Source of the DNA: Holdemania filiformis DSM 12042 | GTDB lineage: Bacteria; Bacillota_I; Bacilli_A; Erysipelotrichales; Erysipelotrichaceae | Reading direction: 5' to 3' | Assembly (NCBI RefSeq): GCF_000157995.1 | Contig: NZ_GG657553.1 | Coordinates: 226,549 to 290,548 of the forward strand | DNA: 64,000 bases | Shown here: positions 24,625 to 33,099 of the stretch, in pieces | How the letters are laid out: every line of letters starts with the position of its first letter | Position numbering within the stretch: the first letter of the stretch is position 1 | The notes under the pieces: generated by a model | What the model saw: the letters and a program-made list of their open reading frames with translations, nothing else | The model's database searches: none | What the model was told of the DNA's origin: nothing | Position numbers and translations under genes: made by a program

Positions 24625-25165
24625 CGGTGTCCCTCCCTTCTTCCAGCATCGCTTTTGTGACTTTCAACAAATTCAGACGCTTCCACAGCGTCTTGGCATT
24701 GGCTTCGCCGACATGCCATCGGTTTCCGACTTCCTTGCGCCGCTGAGCGCTGTCCGGCATGCCGGTTAAGCCCAGCTCCACAAACTCTGACCAGCTCAGC
24801 GTATTTTCCCCGGCCGCTTCATAAGTCAGGCAATGCTCCAAGGCTGCCAGAATTTCCTGTTTTCCGGCATGTTCCACGCCAACCTTCCGTTTGCCGCGTA
24901 CAATTTCCCATGCTTTACCTGAGGGCAGAAACGCATTCTTACAGCCCGGCACCGCGCTGTTGATACGCTGACGGATCTGATCGCCCGGAGTATCCGGATC
25001 GGTAAAGATAATCACGCCGCGGGTCTTTGCCCACTGGCGGACCTGATCCAGCGTGGCTTCCGTCAGACCGGTGCCGCTGGTTTCCAGCGTGTCCACATCC
25101 AGCCAGCGTTTTAAATTCGCCGTATCTTTTTTTCCTTCAACAACGATGATTTCCTTGATCTTCAT
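24617..25165 (-). CDS. rnmV: Ribonuclease M5
   Basis: This is a 182-residue Toprim-domain nuclease that matures 5S rRNA in low-GC Gram-positives. The Toprim motifs are VVEGKKDTANLKRW near the start and FTDPDTPGDQIRQRI around residue 55. A C-terminal RNA-binding region follows. It is the first gene of the rnmV-rsmA-ispE operon. Confidence 0.95.
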   Translation of the reverse strand: MKIKEIIVVEGKKDTANLKRWLDVDTLETSGTGLTEATLDQVRQWAKTRGVIIFTDPDTPGDQIRQRINSAVPGCKNAFLPSGKAWEIVRGKRKVGVEHAGKQEILAALEHCLTYEAAGENTLSWSEFVELGLTGMPDSAQRRKEVGNRWHVGEANAKTLWKRLNLLKVTKAMLEEGRDTDE

Positions 25166-25613
25166 GTTTGTTCCTCATTCCGATCTTTATTTTATCATAG
25201 TATGCAATAACCACCAAACAGGAAACGAAAATAAACCAGGAATGACCCGATTTTCCCATGTTCTTCCCCGACTTAAAAAAGGATTATCTCCAATCCCCAT
25301 TAGCAATTCAGAAATAACGCCGGTAACTTTTTCTTGGGGTTTGTTTCATTTTCAGCACCAGCTGTATATCGTAACAGCCTCCTACCCTTTCCTTTATTAA
25401 CTTCATTATACCGATTTCATCTTTCAGTACCAATTGATTAAGAACAATATCATATTAGCTTTGATATTGTTCTTTTAATTTGTTCTTTTTGAATCTATTA
25501 TTCCCCAAGATCCCTTTCTAACCGAATAACAATTAAACAATTTCAAAAAGCCACGAGCTGAAAAGTCAAATCGCGAATTCTTTGTTATCATTAGATCGAA
25601 GGAGGAATTCACA
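25166..25613. other. Gap between rnmV and the AraC-type gene
   Basis: These 448 AT-rich bases separate two divergent genes. The only structured element I see is the perfect inverted repeat at 25441-25473. No supported gene or RNA is visible. Confidence 0.6.
25441..25473. repeat. Perfect 12-bp inverted repeat in the rnmV/araC-type intergenic region
   Basis: AGAACAATATCA and TGATATTGTTCT are exact reverse complements separated by 9 bases. On the plus strand TTTAATTTG follows, a weak T-tract. No gene end lies just upstream on either strand, so an operator or an orphan terminator or small-RNA end are both possible. Confidence 0.7.
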
Positions 25614-26537
25614 ATGTATACATGGGAAGCAATTCAGGAAGCTCTTGACCAGATCGAAAAAGAACTTCCTCGCGGAATCAAAACGGAATGGCTGGCAGAA
25701 CAAGTTTCCTTATCCCCTTTCTATTTTCAAAAACTATTTAAACGTCTTGTTCATAAATCAGTTCAGGAGTACGTCAAACTGCGCCGGTTATCCAGAGTCA
25801 TCGAGGAACTGAATCAAGAGGATCGCACTATTACAGAAATTGCTTATGACTACCATTTTTCAAGCCCTGCGAATTTCACCCGGGTATTTAAAGAAACTTA
25901 CGGCATCACGCCCGAAGAATATCGTAAAAAGCGGCCGCGGTTAAACACGATGATCAAGCCCGACATTGCCTTGACTTACAAAGACCTCGATGAAAATATT
26001 CCTATCTTGATCGATGACCTACTTCTGGAAATCAGAAGAAAAACGCTGGAGACAGAAGAAACTTATCTTGGATTCTCAACGCTTGTTGATACTGCAAAGC
26101 AGATTCCGATGGGAGAAAGTACGGGCATCGATATTCCCGGTCAATGCTGGACCCGTTTTCATCAAGAAAAATCAAAACTGAAAACCGTGATTAATCCTGA
26201 TTTTGAAATGGGCATGTCGTATGGCGCTGATCCGATAAAAGGCACTTTTCATTATTTCACCGGAGCATTGTACCCAATGCCGCAAGAGATCTCAGAACCT
26301 TATGTAATCCAATCATTGCCGCCTGGAAATTATATTGTATGCCGCATCGAGGCTGAGAATTTTGAAACCTTGGTTTGCGAGGGCTTGGATAAAGCGGCGA
26401 GCTATCTTTTGAATACCTGGCTTCCTTCCCGGTCTCTGGAAATTGAACCGTTCTCCGCTGAGAAATACAATCTGGCTGAAACGGAGGACATTTCGATGGA
26501 GCTTTGGGTTAAGTTGAAAGAACCAACCATGAACTGA
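25614..26537 (+). CDS. AraC family regulator with a C-terminal effector-binding domain
   Basis: This is a 307-residue protein. The AraC-type double HTH is N-terminal (residues ~5-105: LSPFYFQKLFKRLV, ITEIAYDYHFSSPANFTRVFKETYGITPEEYRK). It is followed by a GyrI-like/effector-binding domain, as in Rob- or TipAS-type sensors that bind small molecules or drugs. The start ATG has AAGGAGG 8 bases upstream. It stands alone with its own terminator. The target is unknown; the ABC operon downstream is convergent, so not an obvious partner. Confidence 0.9.
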   Translation: MYTWEAIQEALDQIEKELPRGIKTEWLAEQVSLSPFYFQKLFKRLVHKSVQEYVKLRRLSRVIEELNQEDRTITEIAYDYHFSSPANFTRVFKETYGITPEEYRKKRPRLNTMIKPDIALTYKDLDENIPILIDDLLLEIRRKTLETEETYLGFSTLVDTAKQIPMGESTGIDIPGQCWTRFHQEKSKLKTVINPDFEMGMSYGADPIKGTFHYFTGALYPMPQEISEPYVIQSLPPGNYIVCRIEAENFETLVCEGLDKAASYLLNTWLPSRSLEIEPFSAEKYNLAETEDISMELWVKLKEPTMN

Positions 26538-26554
26538 TCAAATTGAAAATCAAA

Positions 26555-26587
26555 AACAAGGCCGCAGATTGCATGGCCTTGTTTTTT
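26555..26587 (+). terminator. Intrinsic terminator of the AraC-type gene
   Basis: A perfect 9-bp stem AACAAGGCC / GGCCTTGTT is followed by a T-run (TTTTTT at 26582-26587). Confidence 0.9.
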
Positions 26588-26628
26588 AGTTCCTGATCTC
26601 CATGCTTACAGCTTGTCCAAGATCAGAC

Positions 26629-26673
26629 AAAAAAGAAGTTCTCCGACGACTTCCTAAGTCCCGGACAACTTCT
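26629..26673 (-). terminator. Intrinsic terminator of the GntR/ABC operon
   Basis: A stem AGAAGTT-TCCG / CGGA-AACTTCT is followed by TTTTTTG on the minus strand, 22 bases after the permease stop. Confidence 0.8.
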
Positions 26674-26694
26674 TCATTGAGTCTTTCATTAAGA

Positions 26695-27936
26695 CTAGAG
26701 CGCTCCCCGTTTAGCCTGAATTCCAAGCCATATTCCGATCAGAATCAAACTGACAAGCAACAAGCCGATCCAAAACGCTCCTGACTGTAAAAACGGCAAG
26801 ACCTGCGCCGAGGCCCCGGCTGCGCCCAGATTGACGGCAAAGAAGCCGAAGAAAAACCAGGATGATCCTTTATCCGCGTCATATCCGGACCCAAACGTCA
26901 AACTATATGCGACAAACGCCAGCGTGGCGCAGAGTGAAATCCCGACGGCCTTCCAGGTCAGCGGCAGAGCCAGGCTGCCGAAAGGAATGAACAGCTGCAT
27001 TCCCAGGATGATCAGATCCATAATCCACAGACTGCCCAGCACAAAGCCCTGTGCGATCAGCTGACCTGCCAGCCGTTTTTTCCGCGGGACCGGAATCAGG
27101 TTCAATGCGTAATCTCCGCTTTGAAACCTTTTCGTCAGCTGCCAGCTGGCCACAAAATCGCCGACAAAGAACACCAGATTAACATAGCTTCCGTGCAGAA
27201 AGACCAGGAAAACCAAGGCCACCAGGAGTTGAAGACCTTGATCCCGGGTGCGCCGGCGTTGATTTTTGCCATGCAGCCTGATTTCCGCCAAATCCAAAAT
27301 TCCGCGCAGCCACTCAGAAATTCCCGGGAATTCCAGCTTGTCTAAAGAATCCTGCTTCTCTTTTCCAATCAGTTCGATGCGGGTTATTCCGATCGACATC
27401 ACCAGCACGAACGCCGCGGCCAAGATTAACGAGGAAGACAACGCTTTATTACTGATTTCCAGCGCGCCGATGACAACGATTAAAGTGAGCGCATTGTAAA
27501 TCATCGCGATTTTCCAGGTGCTGAGCGCTTGTTTTTCTTTCTCCCAGCGCAGGATAATCCAGCCATACATCGCCCAGAAAACAACAGCGGTCCACGCCAA
27601 GACTCCGGTTAAACCCGGACGGCGCACATTCATTACCAGACCGCAGCCGCCAACTAAGCCGATCCAGGTCATCGTTACTGTAAAAAGCAGAATGATCTTG
27701 CGATCCCGGTTGGAAAGCGGCAGTGTCTCCAGCATCCTTCCGCTGGTTCCCTCCTCGCCATCGCGCCAGTCCAGCATTTTATTCGTAAAAACAAGCGCGC
27801 CGGACAACAACGGAAACAAGGCAAGCGCTACACTCCCTGAAGTCAGAACCAGGGAAAGGACGACCATTCCCAACAGTGCTCCGTTGCACTGAAACCAATA
27901 CCCCCAGGCCAGCCGCAGCCGATCAGAGTTCTTCAT
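26695..27936 (-). CDS. ABC-2-type membrane protein, partner of the adjacent ATPase
   Basis: This is a 413-residue protein with about ten hydrophobic helices and no soluble domain. It lies directly after, and overlaps by 14 bases, a YtrB-like ABC ATPase gene that itself follows a YtrA-type GntR gene. It is therefore the likely transmembrane subunit. I see no strong family signature in the protein itself. Ytr-type transporters are induced by wall antibiotics in Bacillus; a similar job here is inference from operon layout. Confidence 0.75.
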   Translation of the reverse strand: MKNSDRLRLAWGYWFQCNGALLGMVVLSLVLTSGSVALALFPLLSGALVFTNKMLDWRDGEEGTSGRMLETLPLSNRDRKIILLFTVTMTWIGLVGGCGLVMNVRRPGLTGVLAWTAVVFWAMYGWIILRWEKEKQALSTWKIAMIYNALTLIVVIGALEISNKALSSSLILAAAFVLVMSIGITRIELIGKEKQDSLDKLEFPGISEWLRGILDLAEIRLHGKNQRRRTRDQGLQLLVALVFLVFLHGSYVNLVFFVGDFVASWQLTKRFQSGDYALNLIPVPRKKRLAGQLIAQGFVLGSLWIMDLIILGMQLFIPFGSLALPLTWKAVGISLCATLAFVAYSLTFGSGYDADKGSSWFFFGFFAVNLGAAGASAQVLPFLQSGAFWIGLLLVSLILIGIWLGIQAKRGAL

Positions 27937-28780
27937 ACGTCAGATCCTGCGCCAACATGATTTCTTCCAGCGTCGCGGGGGTAAAGACTACCGGAAGATG
28001 CCGCAGCTGCGCCGCATGGGTGCACATGCCTTCCCAGCCGGTCTCCGTCGGTTTCGGTTTCAGTACAAAAGCCTTCATTTCCTTCGGTATTTTTCCTTCA
28101 CAGCGGAAATGCTGCCAATTCTCCATCAAAATTTCCTTGGAAGCAGAGAACTTCACATGGCCGTTTTCCAAACAGGTCACATAGTCTGCGATTTTATCCA
28201 GATCCGCTGTATTGTGCGTGGAAAATAATAGCGAATGATCCTCCTGCTGCATAAACTCATATAACAAATCCAGCACTTCCCGCCGGGACACTGGATCAAG
28301 ATTCGCCGTCGGCTCATCCAGAATCATCAGCTTGGGATGATGCGATAAAGCGAAGATGATCGAAAGCTTAACTTTCATCCCCGCCGAGAATTCGCCGAAC
28401 GGTTTACCCAACGGCAAGCGGAACCGGTTGAGTAGTTTATGATACAGAACTTCGTCAAACTGATCATAAAACGGTCCAATCCGACGCATCAGCTTCATCG
28501 CATGATAAGAATCCGGAAATACAAACCGGTCGCTGACCACACCCAGCTGATTTTTAATTTGCCGCTCGTTCTGATCCATCTGCATCCCCAGTAATTTGCA
28601 ATGCTGAGCACGCGCGGGCGTACTGTCCAGCAACGCTTCAATCAGCGTTGTTTTTCCCGCCCCGTTGCGGCCGATCAAGCCCATGACATAACCACATGGC
28701 AAGTCAAAATGATCGATGAAAAGATCAAAGTTTGGATAATGCACCCGCAGATTCTCTGCGGAAATCGCGTTTTCAATCAT
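27923..28780 (-). CDS. ABC transporter ATP-binding protein (YtrB-like)
   Basis: This is a 285-residue ATPase. Walker A is GRNGAGKTTL (residues ~38-47). The signature is FSAGMKVKLS, so the usual LSGGQ is replaced by FSAGM, as in other Ytr-like ATPases. Walker B is LMILDEP, and the H-loop is STHN. Its start overlaps the GntR stop as ATGA, and its end overlaps the permease start. The C-terminal ~80 residues form a regulatory extension. Confidence 0.9.
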   Translation of the reverse strand: MIENAISAENLRVHYPNFDLFIDHFDLPCGYVMGLIGRNGAGKTTLIEALLDSTPARAQHCKLLGMQMDQNERQIKNQLGVVSDRFVFPDSYHAMKLMRRIGPFYDQFDEVLYHKLLNRFRLPLGKPFGEFSAGMKVKLSIIFALSHHPKLMILDEPTANLDPVSRREVLDLLYEFMQQEDHSLLFSTHNTADLDKIADYVTCLENGHVKFSASKEILMENWQHFRCEGKIPKEMKAFVLKPKPTETGWEGMCTHAAQLRHLPVVFTPATLEEIMLAQDLTYEEL

Positions 28781-29175
28781 GACTTCTCCCTCTTTTCCTG
28801 AATTACAGTTTTTTGTGCCTGGTCAAACAAGGTCTGGATCTGCGGCAGTGTGAGTCCCAGCTTCAATCCCTTATCCAGCGTCGCCTGGAATTCTTCAATC
28901 AGCTGCGCTCCCGCCTGTTCCTGCACTGTTTGAACATCCAAGGAACAAACAAAGCAGCCTTTGCCCTGACGAGTTTCGATCATGCCCGCTTGTTCCAGAT
29001 CATCATACGCCCGTTTCACGGTGATGATCGCCACCTGCAGCTGTTTCGCCAGCTGGCGGATTGAAGGCAGCTGTTCCTGCGGACGCAGCTGTCCCTGACA
29101 GATAGCCGATCGAATCGCGTTTTCGATCTGCAGATAATTCGGATCATTTGAATTGGAATCCAGAAGTATGCGCAT
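28777..29175 (-). CDS. GntR family regulator, YtrA subfamily
   Basis: This is a 132-residue protein. A winged helix occupies residues ~10-78 (YLQIENAIRSAI, LPSIRQLAKQLQV, TVKRAYDDLEQAGMI, RQGKGCFV). A short C-terminal helical tail follows instead of a ligand-binding domain, the hallmark of the YtrA subfamily. It is first in its operon, with GGAGGGAG upstream, and probably represses its own promoter at 29194-29222. Confidence 0.93.
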   Translation of the reverse strand: MRILLDSNSNDPNYLQIENAIRSAICQGQLRPQEQLPSIRQLAKQLQVAIITVKRAYDDLEQAGMIETRQGKGCFVCSLDVQTVQEQAGAQLIEEFQATLDKGLKLGLTLPQIQTLFDQAQKTVIQEKREKS

Positions 29176-29193
29176 AGGTCTCCCTCCACTGTT

Positions 29194-29230
29194 ATTATAG
29201 AATAGACACAGTTAATTTACAATAGACACA
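29194..29230 (-). promoter_or_regulatory. Promoter of the GntR/ABC operon with a 20-bp-spaced direct repeat
   Basis: On the minus strand a -35 TTGTAA (29217-29222) and a -10 TATAAT (29194-29199) are exactly 17 bases apart. TGTGTCTATT occurs twice, at 29201-29210 and 29221-29230. The spacing is 20 bases, two helical turns, so one copy fills the spacer and one covers the -35. This is a good candidate operator for the GntR protein. Known YtrA sites are inverted repeats, so the direct arrangement is unusual. Confidence 0.7.
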
Positions 29231-29367
29231 GATTAATTTCAGATTGGAAATTAGAAAATACCCAGGAAGCAAAGCAGGCCTCCATTTCTGATCCACTTCC
29301 TTTCCGTATTTCCTGCTTTCCTCCAAATAGAACGTTTAAGGAGAAGATTGATCGATTGACCTAAAAT

Positions 29368-29396
29368 TAAAAAGACATCCTGCCCCGCAGAATGCC
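29368..29396 (-). terminator. Intrinsic terminator of the 3D-domain gene
   Basis: A 10-bp stem GGCATTCTGC / GCAGGATGTC with G-U pairs is followed by TTTTTAATTTT on the minus strand. Confidence 0.75.
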
Positions 29397-29457
29397 CTCG
29401 TTCTCTTATGCTTGATTCACTTTGTTGACGCTGCGCTTCCGTTCCGTCTTAATGTTC

Positions 29458-30276
29458 TCAGTTGAAGCGGCAGCCGTTGGCCCGTTTGCGTCCGAAGTCC
29501 ACAATCGAAACTTTGACATTGGACCGTTTACCATTACGCACGCTCGGATAATATTCTGAACCGGTGAACAGATCAATCGTCGATCCCTGCACCGCACCGC
29601 CCCGGTCGGCCACCACTGCCAGGAAAGGTTCGCCAGGCGTCAGTCCCTGACCATTGAATTTATGATCGCTGATTTCCACCAGCGTGCATAACGGCAGCGT
29701 CGAAGACGCGGCAATCAGATAATAACCGTCGTAAGTAATCCCGTCTTTCCAGGTGCCGTCAGACTGACGCACCCCGGTGGTGCTGATTGCGATGCCGGCC
29801 GGCGTTCCCCCGCCGCACCCGACGCAATCCGCCCCATAGGAAGTCACGCGGCTGGAATAGAAGTACGCTTCCTCCTTCACCTCGGAGCCATAGCTCATGA
29901 CGATCGGCTGGGCTTCGATGACTTCTGTGGAATAAGGCACCAGGACACGCGACAACAAGTTGCCCTCCTGGTCGTAGGTCATTTCATAGGTATCGTTCTG
30001 AACCTTCGGACTTCCGTTGTCCGTTTTGGAAATCATCCAGGAAACGCCGTTTTCTGAGATTTCCTCGGGATGGACAAATACGGTATCCTGCGCTTCCAGA
30101 AACGTCGTGATCGTCTCCTGCGCTGTCCGGTACGGAAGCGGTTCTTCGCTCGCGGCTCGCGAATAACTAAAGGTCTGCAGGATCAGTGGTGTCTTGACTT
30201 CTTCCGGGATCATGATCAATGCGGTCATGCCCAGACCTAAGCATACTAAAATTCCAAAAAGCACTGCTTTTTTCAT
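29458..30276 (-). CDS. Secreted 3D-domain protein (YabE/Rpf-like cell-wall enzyme)
   Basis: This is a 272-residue protein with an N-terminal signal or anchor segment (residues ~4-24). Its C-terminal 3D domain shows VTSYG, the aspartate motif VVADRGG and STIDLFTGS, and VSIVDFGR near the end. The fold resembles lytic transglycosylases that cut peptidoglycan. Position next to tatD and near rnmV matches Bacillus yabE, but the G5 and DUF348 repeats of YabE are missing. AAAGGAGG precedes the start. It has its own terminator. Confidence 0.85.
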   Translation of the reverse strand: MKKAVLFGILVCLGLGMTALIMIPEEVKTPLILQTFSYSRAASEEPLPYRTAQETITTFLEAQDTVFVHPEEISENGVSWMISKTDNGSPKVQNDTYEMTYDQEGNLLSRVLVPYSTEVIEAQPIVMSYGSEVKEEAYFYSSRVTSYGADCVGCGGGTPAGIAISTTGVRQSDGTWKDGITYDGYYLIAASSTLPLCTLVEISDHKFNGQGLTPGEPFLAVVADRGGAVQGSTIDLFTGSEYYPSVRNGKRSNVKVSIVDFGRKRANGCRFN

Positions 30277-30321
30277 TTTATTTTCCTCCTTTCACCAGAG
30301 ATCGTAGACTCTTCTCTTATT

Positions 30322-31110
30322 TCAGAGTTCGTCTTGCGGGTGGAATAAAGCTTGGTAGTTATCCCAAAGACTCTGTTTCAACGTTTCTTCCTCCATCCCG
30401 CGCAATTCCAGAATGGTTTTCGCGGTCAGCGGAAGATACATCGGCTCGTTCCGTTTTCCCCGATAAGGAACGGGCGTCAGATAAGGACAATCGGTTTCAA
30501 TCTGCAAATGCGCCAGGTCCACGTCCGCCGCCACCTCTTTCGGGGTTTTGGCATTTTTGAACGTGACCGGTCCGCCCAGGCCGATCGTGTAGCCAAGCTT
30601 GACGAATTCCCTGGCCATTTCCCGGCTGGAGCTGAAACAATGGATGATCCCACGACGGGCAGCGGGATGCTCGCGCAGAAGGGCCAGCGTATCGCCGATC
30701 GCGTCGCGGCTGTGAACCAGAATCGGTTTGTTGACCCGGTTCGCCAGCTCGATCTGACGGATAAACGCCGCCTGCTGCTGAGGATGATTGTCTTTATCCC
30801 AGTAGTAGTCCAGGCCGATCTCACCGATGGCCGTGACATTCTCATTATAGACCAGAGTTTCTAGTTTATGCCAGTCTTCTTCCGTAAAATCACGCAAATC
30901 ACTGGGATGAAAGCCCACCGCGACGTCAAAACGCGCGTCTTCGGCCTTCATTTTCAAGGCAGCTTCCGCTTCTTCCAGCCGGCAGCAGACGATCATCATC
31001 CGCGCGACGCCGGCATCCAGCGCCCGCTGGCGGACATCCCAGGCGTCGCCGATCAGATCCGCACAGGTCAGATGACAGTGCGAATCAATCCAGCCTAGAG
31101 CTTTTCCCAT
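30322..31110 (-). CDS. tatD: TatD family metal-dependent deoxyribonuclease
   Basis: This is a 262-residue TIM-barrel hydrolase. It has DSHCHL at the N-terminus (metal ligands), GEIGLDYYWD, PILVHSRDA, HCFSSS and ETDCPYLTP near the C-terminus. TatD proteins act as 3'-5' DNA or RNA exonucleases. It is the yabD equivalent in the conserved rnmV neighbourhood. The ATG overlaps the RDD gene by 16 bases and its ribosome site is weak, so it may rely on translational coupling. Confidence 0.93.
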   Translation of the reverse strand: MGKALGWIDSHCHLTCADLIGDAWDVRQRALDAGVARMMIVCCRLEEAEAALKMKAEDARFDVAVGFHPSDLRDFTEEDWHKLETLVYNENVTAIGEIGLDYYWDKDNHPQQQAAFIRQIELANRVNKPILVHSRDAIGDTLALLREHPAARRGIIHCFSSSREMAREFVKLGYTIGLGGPVTFKNAKTPKEVAADVDLAHLQIETDCPYLTPVPYRGKRNEPMYLPLTAKTILELRGMEEETLKQSLWDNYQALFHPQDEL

Positions 31111-31517
31111 ACCGAGGTGCCTGCGATCCGGTCATGCAGCGAGCTGTGCTGATCGGAATACGCGAAAATCGCGGAGAACACACCCAGGATCCAGATCTGC
31201 AGCGAGAACGCCTTCATCACACCGCGGATCAGGCAGTCGCCGAACGATAACGAGCCATGCTCCTTCTCGACTTCCAGCTTCATGATCAGCTTGCCCACGG
31301 TGCCGCCGGCGAAGTAAATCATCGCCGCCTCATACAAAGCATAGACAATCACGAACAAAAACGATGTCGAAAACAGGAAGCGGAAATGATGGAGAAACGG
31401 CAGCCAGCTTAAAATCCAGCGGATTAAGGAGAACGCCATTTCGAGAATGCCGACCGGAATTCCGATCAACAGACTGTCGATAATCAAAGCAATAACACGG
31501 TTTGTAAATAATTTCAT
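31095..31517 (-). CDS. RDD family membrane protein
   Basis: This is a 140-residue protein with three predicted membrane helices and the RDD pattern. An Arg is near the start (FTNRVIALIIDSLLIG) and a GGTVGKLIMKLEV motif lies in the middle. The function of most RDD proteins is unknown; some affect ion or solute transport. It lies 10 bases after mnmE and overlaps tatD, so it is part of the mnmE operon. Confidence 0.85.
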   Translation of the reverse strand: MKLFTNRVIALIIDSLLIGIPVGILEMAFSLIRWILSWLPFLHHFRFLFSTSFLFVIVYALYEAAMIYFAGGTVGKLIMKLEVEKEHGSLSFGDCLIRGVMKAFSLQIWILGVFSAIFAYSDQHSSLHDRIAGTSVWEKL

Positions 31518-31527
31518 GAATGATTCC

Positions 31528-32871
31528 TCACTTTCCTAAACAAAACTTGGAGAACAGCGCATCCAGCAGATCTTCCCGGCTGGCTTCGCCGACGATTTCT
31601 TTAAGCGCCATATATGCCGCCTGCAGATCGATTGTCACTAAATCCAGTTCCGCGCCATCCTGCAGCGCGTTGACGGCCTGCGCCATGGACTGGCGGGCCT
31701 GACGGGCCAGCGCGATCTGACGTTCATTCGCCAGCGACGGCAGCTCCAGCATCGCATGATGGTGTTCGTAGCGTTGGTTGATCTGATCAATCAACGGTTC
31801 AATCTGATTCTGAGCGGCACAGATGGAAATCGTACCGGAACGATCCTCCGCCTGCGGCGCGAGATCTTTTTTATTGATGACGACGATCCGGTTGCGGCCT
31901 TCAGTCAGATCCAGCAGGCGGCGGTCTTCGTCGTCCTGCGGGCGGCTGGCGTCCAGCACGATCAGGATCAGTTCCGCTTCCTCCAGCGCCTTCATGGAAC
32001 GCTCGATGCCGATCTGTTCCACACGATCCTCGGTTTGGTGGATCCCGGCGGTGTCGATCAGATGAAGCGTGACATTGCGCAGATGGATTTCCCCTTCAAC
32101 TAAGTCGCGGGTCGTCCCGGCGATCTCGGTCACAATCGCCTTGTCTTCCTCTAACAGGGCGTTGAGCAGACTCGACTTGCCGACGTTCGGCTTGCCCAGG
32201 ATGACCGTCTTCACGCCTTTTTTCATGATGCGTCCGCTCTCCGCCCGCTGCAGAATTTCATCCATCCGGATTAACCAGGACCGGGCCTGGGGCAGAACGC
32301 TTTCCCAGGTCAGCTGTTCGGCATCCTCGTATTCCGGATAGTCGATATTGACCTCGATGTTGGCAATGATGTTGAGCAGCGCTTCGTTCAGCGGTTCGAT
32401 CAGACGGCGGATACTGCCGCGGATGCCCTGAATCGCCAGCTGCGCCTGCTGGGAAGAATCGGCGTCGATCATATCCATGACCGCTTCAGCCTGCGTCAGA
32501 TCAATGCGGCCGTTGAGGAAAGCCCGGCGGGTAAATTCCCCCGGATCGGCAAGCCGTGCGCCTTCCGCCAGCACCAGTGCCAGAATTCTTCGGGTAATGT
32601 AGCGGCCGCCATGCCCGCTGATTTCCACAACGTCTTCGCGTGTAAAAGTTTTCGGCGCGCGGAAAACCGTCAGCAGCACCTCGTCGACAGCTTCCTTAGT
32701 GATGGGATCGATGATATAGCCATACCGGACGGTATGCGTCGGCTGATCGTCCACCCGGCGGCTGAACAGTCGTCCGGCAATCGCCAGGCTGTCCGGGCCG
32801 CTGATCCGGATCACCGAAATCGCGCCGTCCTGCAATGCGGTAGAGATCGCCGCTATCGTATCGTTCAGCAT
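31528..32871 (-). CDS. mnmE: tRNA uridine-34 modification GTPase MnmE
   Basis: This is a 447-residue GTPase that with MnmG adds the carboxymethylaminomethyl group to U34 of some tRNAs. It has the N-terminal THF-binding domain, a helical domain and an inserted G domain. G-domain motifs are GKPNVGKSSL, EIAGTTRD, DTAGIHQT and NKKD. The C-terminal FCLGK contains the conserved catalytic Cys. Length matches the family. mnmG, usually adjacent, is not in this stretch. Confidence 0.96.
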   Translation of the reverse strand: MLNDTIAAISTALQDGAISVIRISGPDSLAIAGRLFSRRVDDQPTHTVRYGYIIDPITKEAVDEVLLTVFRAPKTFTREDVVEISGHGGRYITRRILALVLAEGARLADPGEFTRRAFLNGRIDLTQAEAVMDMIDADSSQQAQLAIQGIRGSIRRLIEPLNEALLNIIANIEVNIDYPEYEDAEQLTWESVLPQARSWLIRMDEILQRAESGRIMKKGVKTVILGKPNVGKSSLLNALLEEDKAIVTEIAGTTRDLVEGEIHLRNVTLHLIDTAGIHQTEDRVEQIGIERSMKALEEAELILIVLDASRPQDDEDRRLLDLTEGRNRIVVINKKDLAPQAEDRSGTISICAAQNQIEPLIDQINQRYEHHHAMLELPSLANERQIALARQARQSMAQAVNALQDGAELDLVTIDLQAAYMALKEIVGEASREDLLDALFSKFCLGK

Positions 32872-33046
32872 TCTCTCACCTCCGAAATGTTCATGGTACA
32901 GTTTATCATATTTTTAGGATTTGCCTAGTGAAATCCTTCAAACTCCCTTTAAAATAAGGGATTCTTAAGATGTTTTGGAAAATATTTCTGGCGATTTAAG
33001 TTCTTTTTAAGATTTTTACTTTCTTCTTTTCACGGTGGAACGGATA

Positions 33047-33077
33047 CAAAAAAACTGGAATCGCATGGACTCCAGTT
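33047..33077 (-). terminator. Intrinsic terminator of the Tat FAD lipoprotein gene
   Basis: A perfect 7-bp stem AACTGGA / TCCAGTT is followed by a T-run on the minus strand, 22 bases after the stop. Confidence 0.85.
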
Positions 33078-33099
33078 CGCTCAATCCTTTAAATCTATC

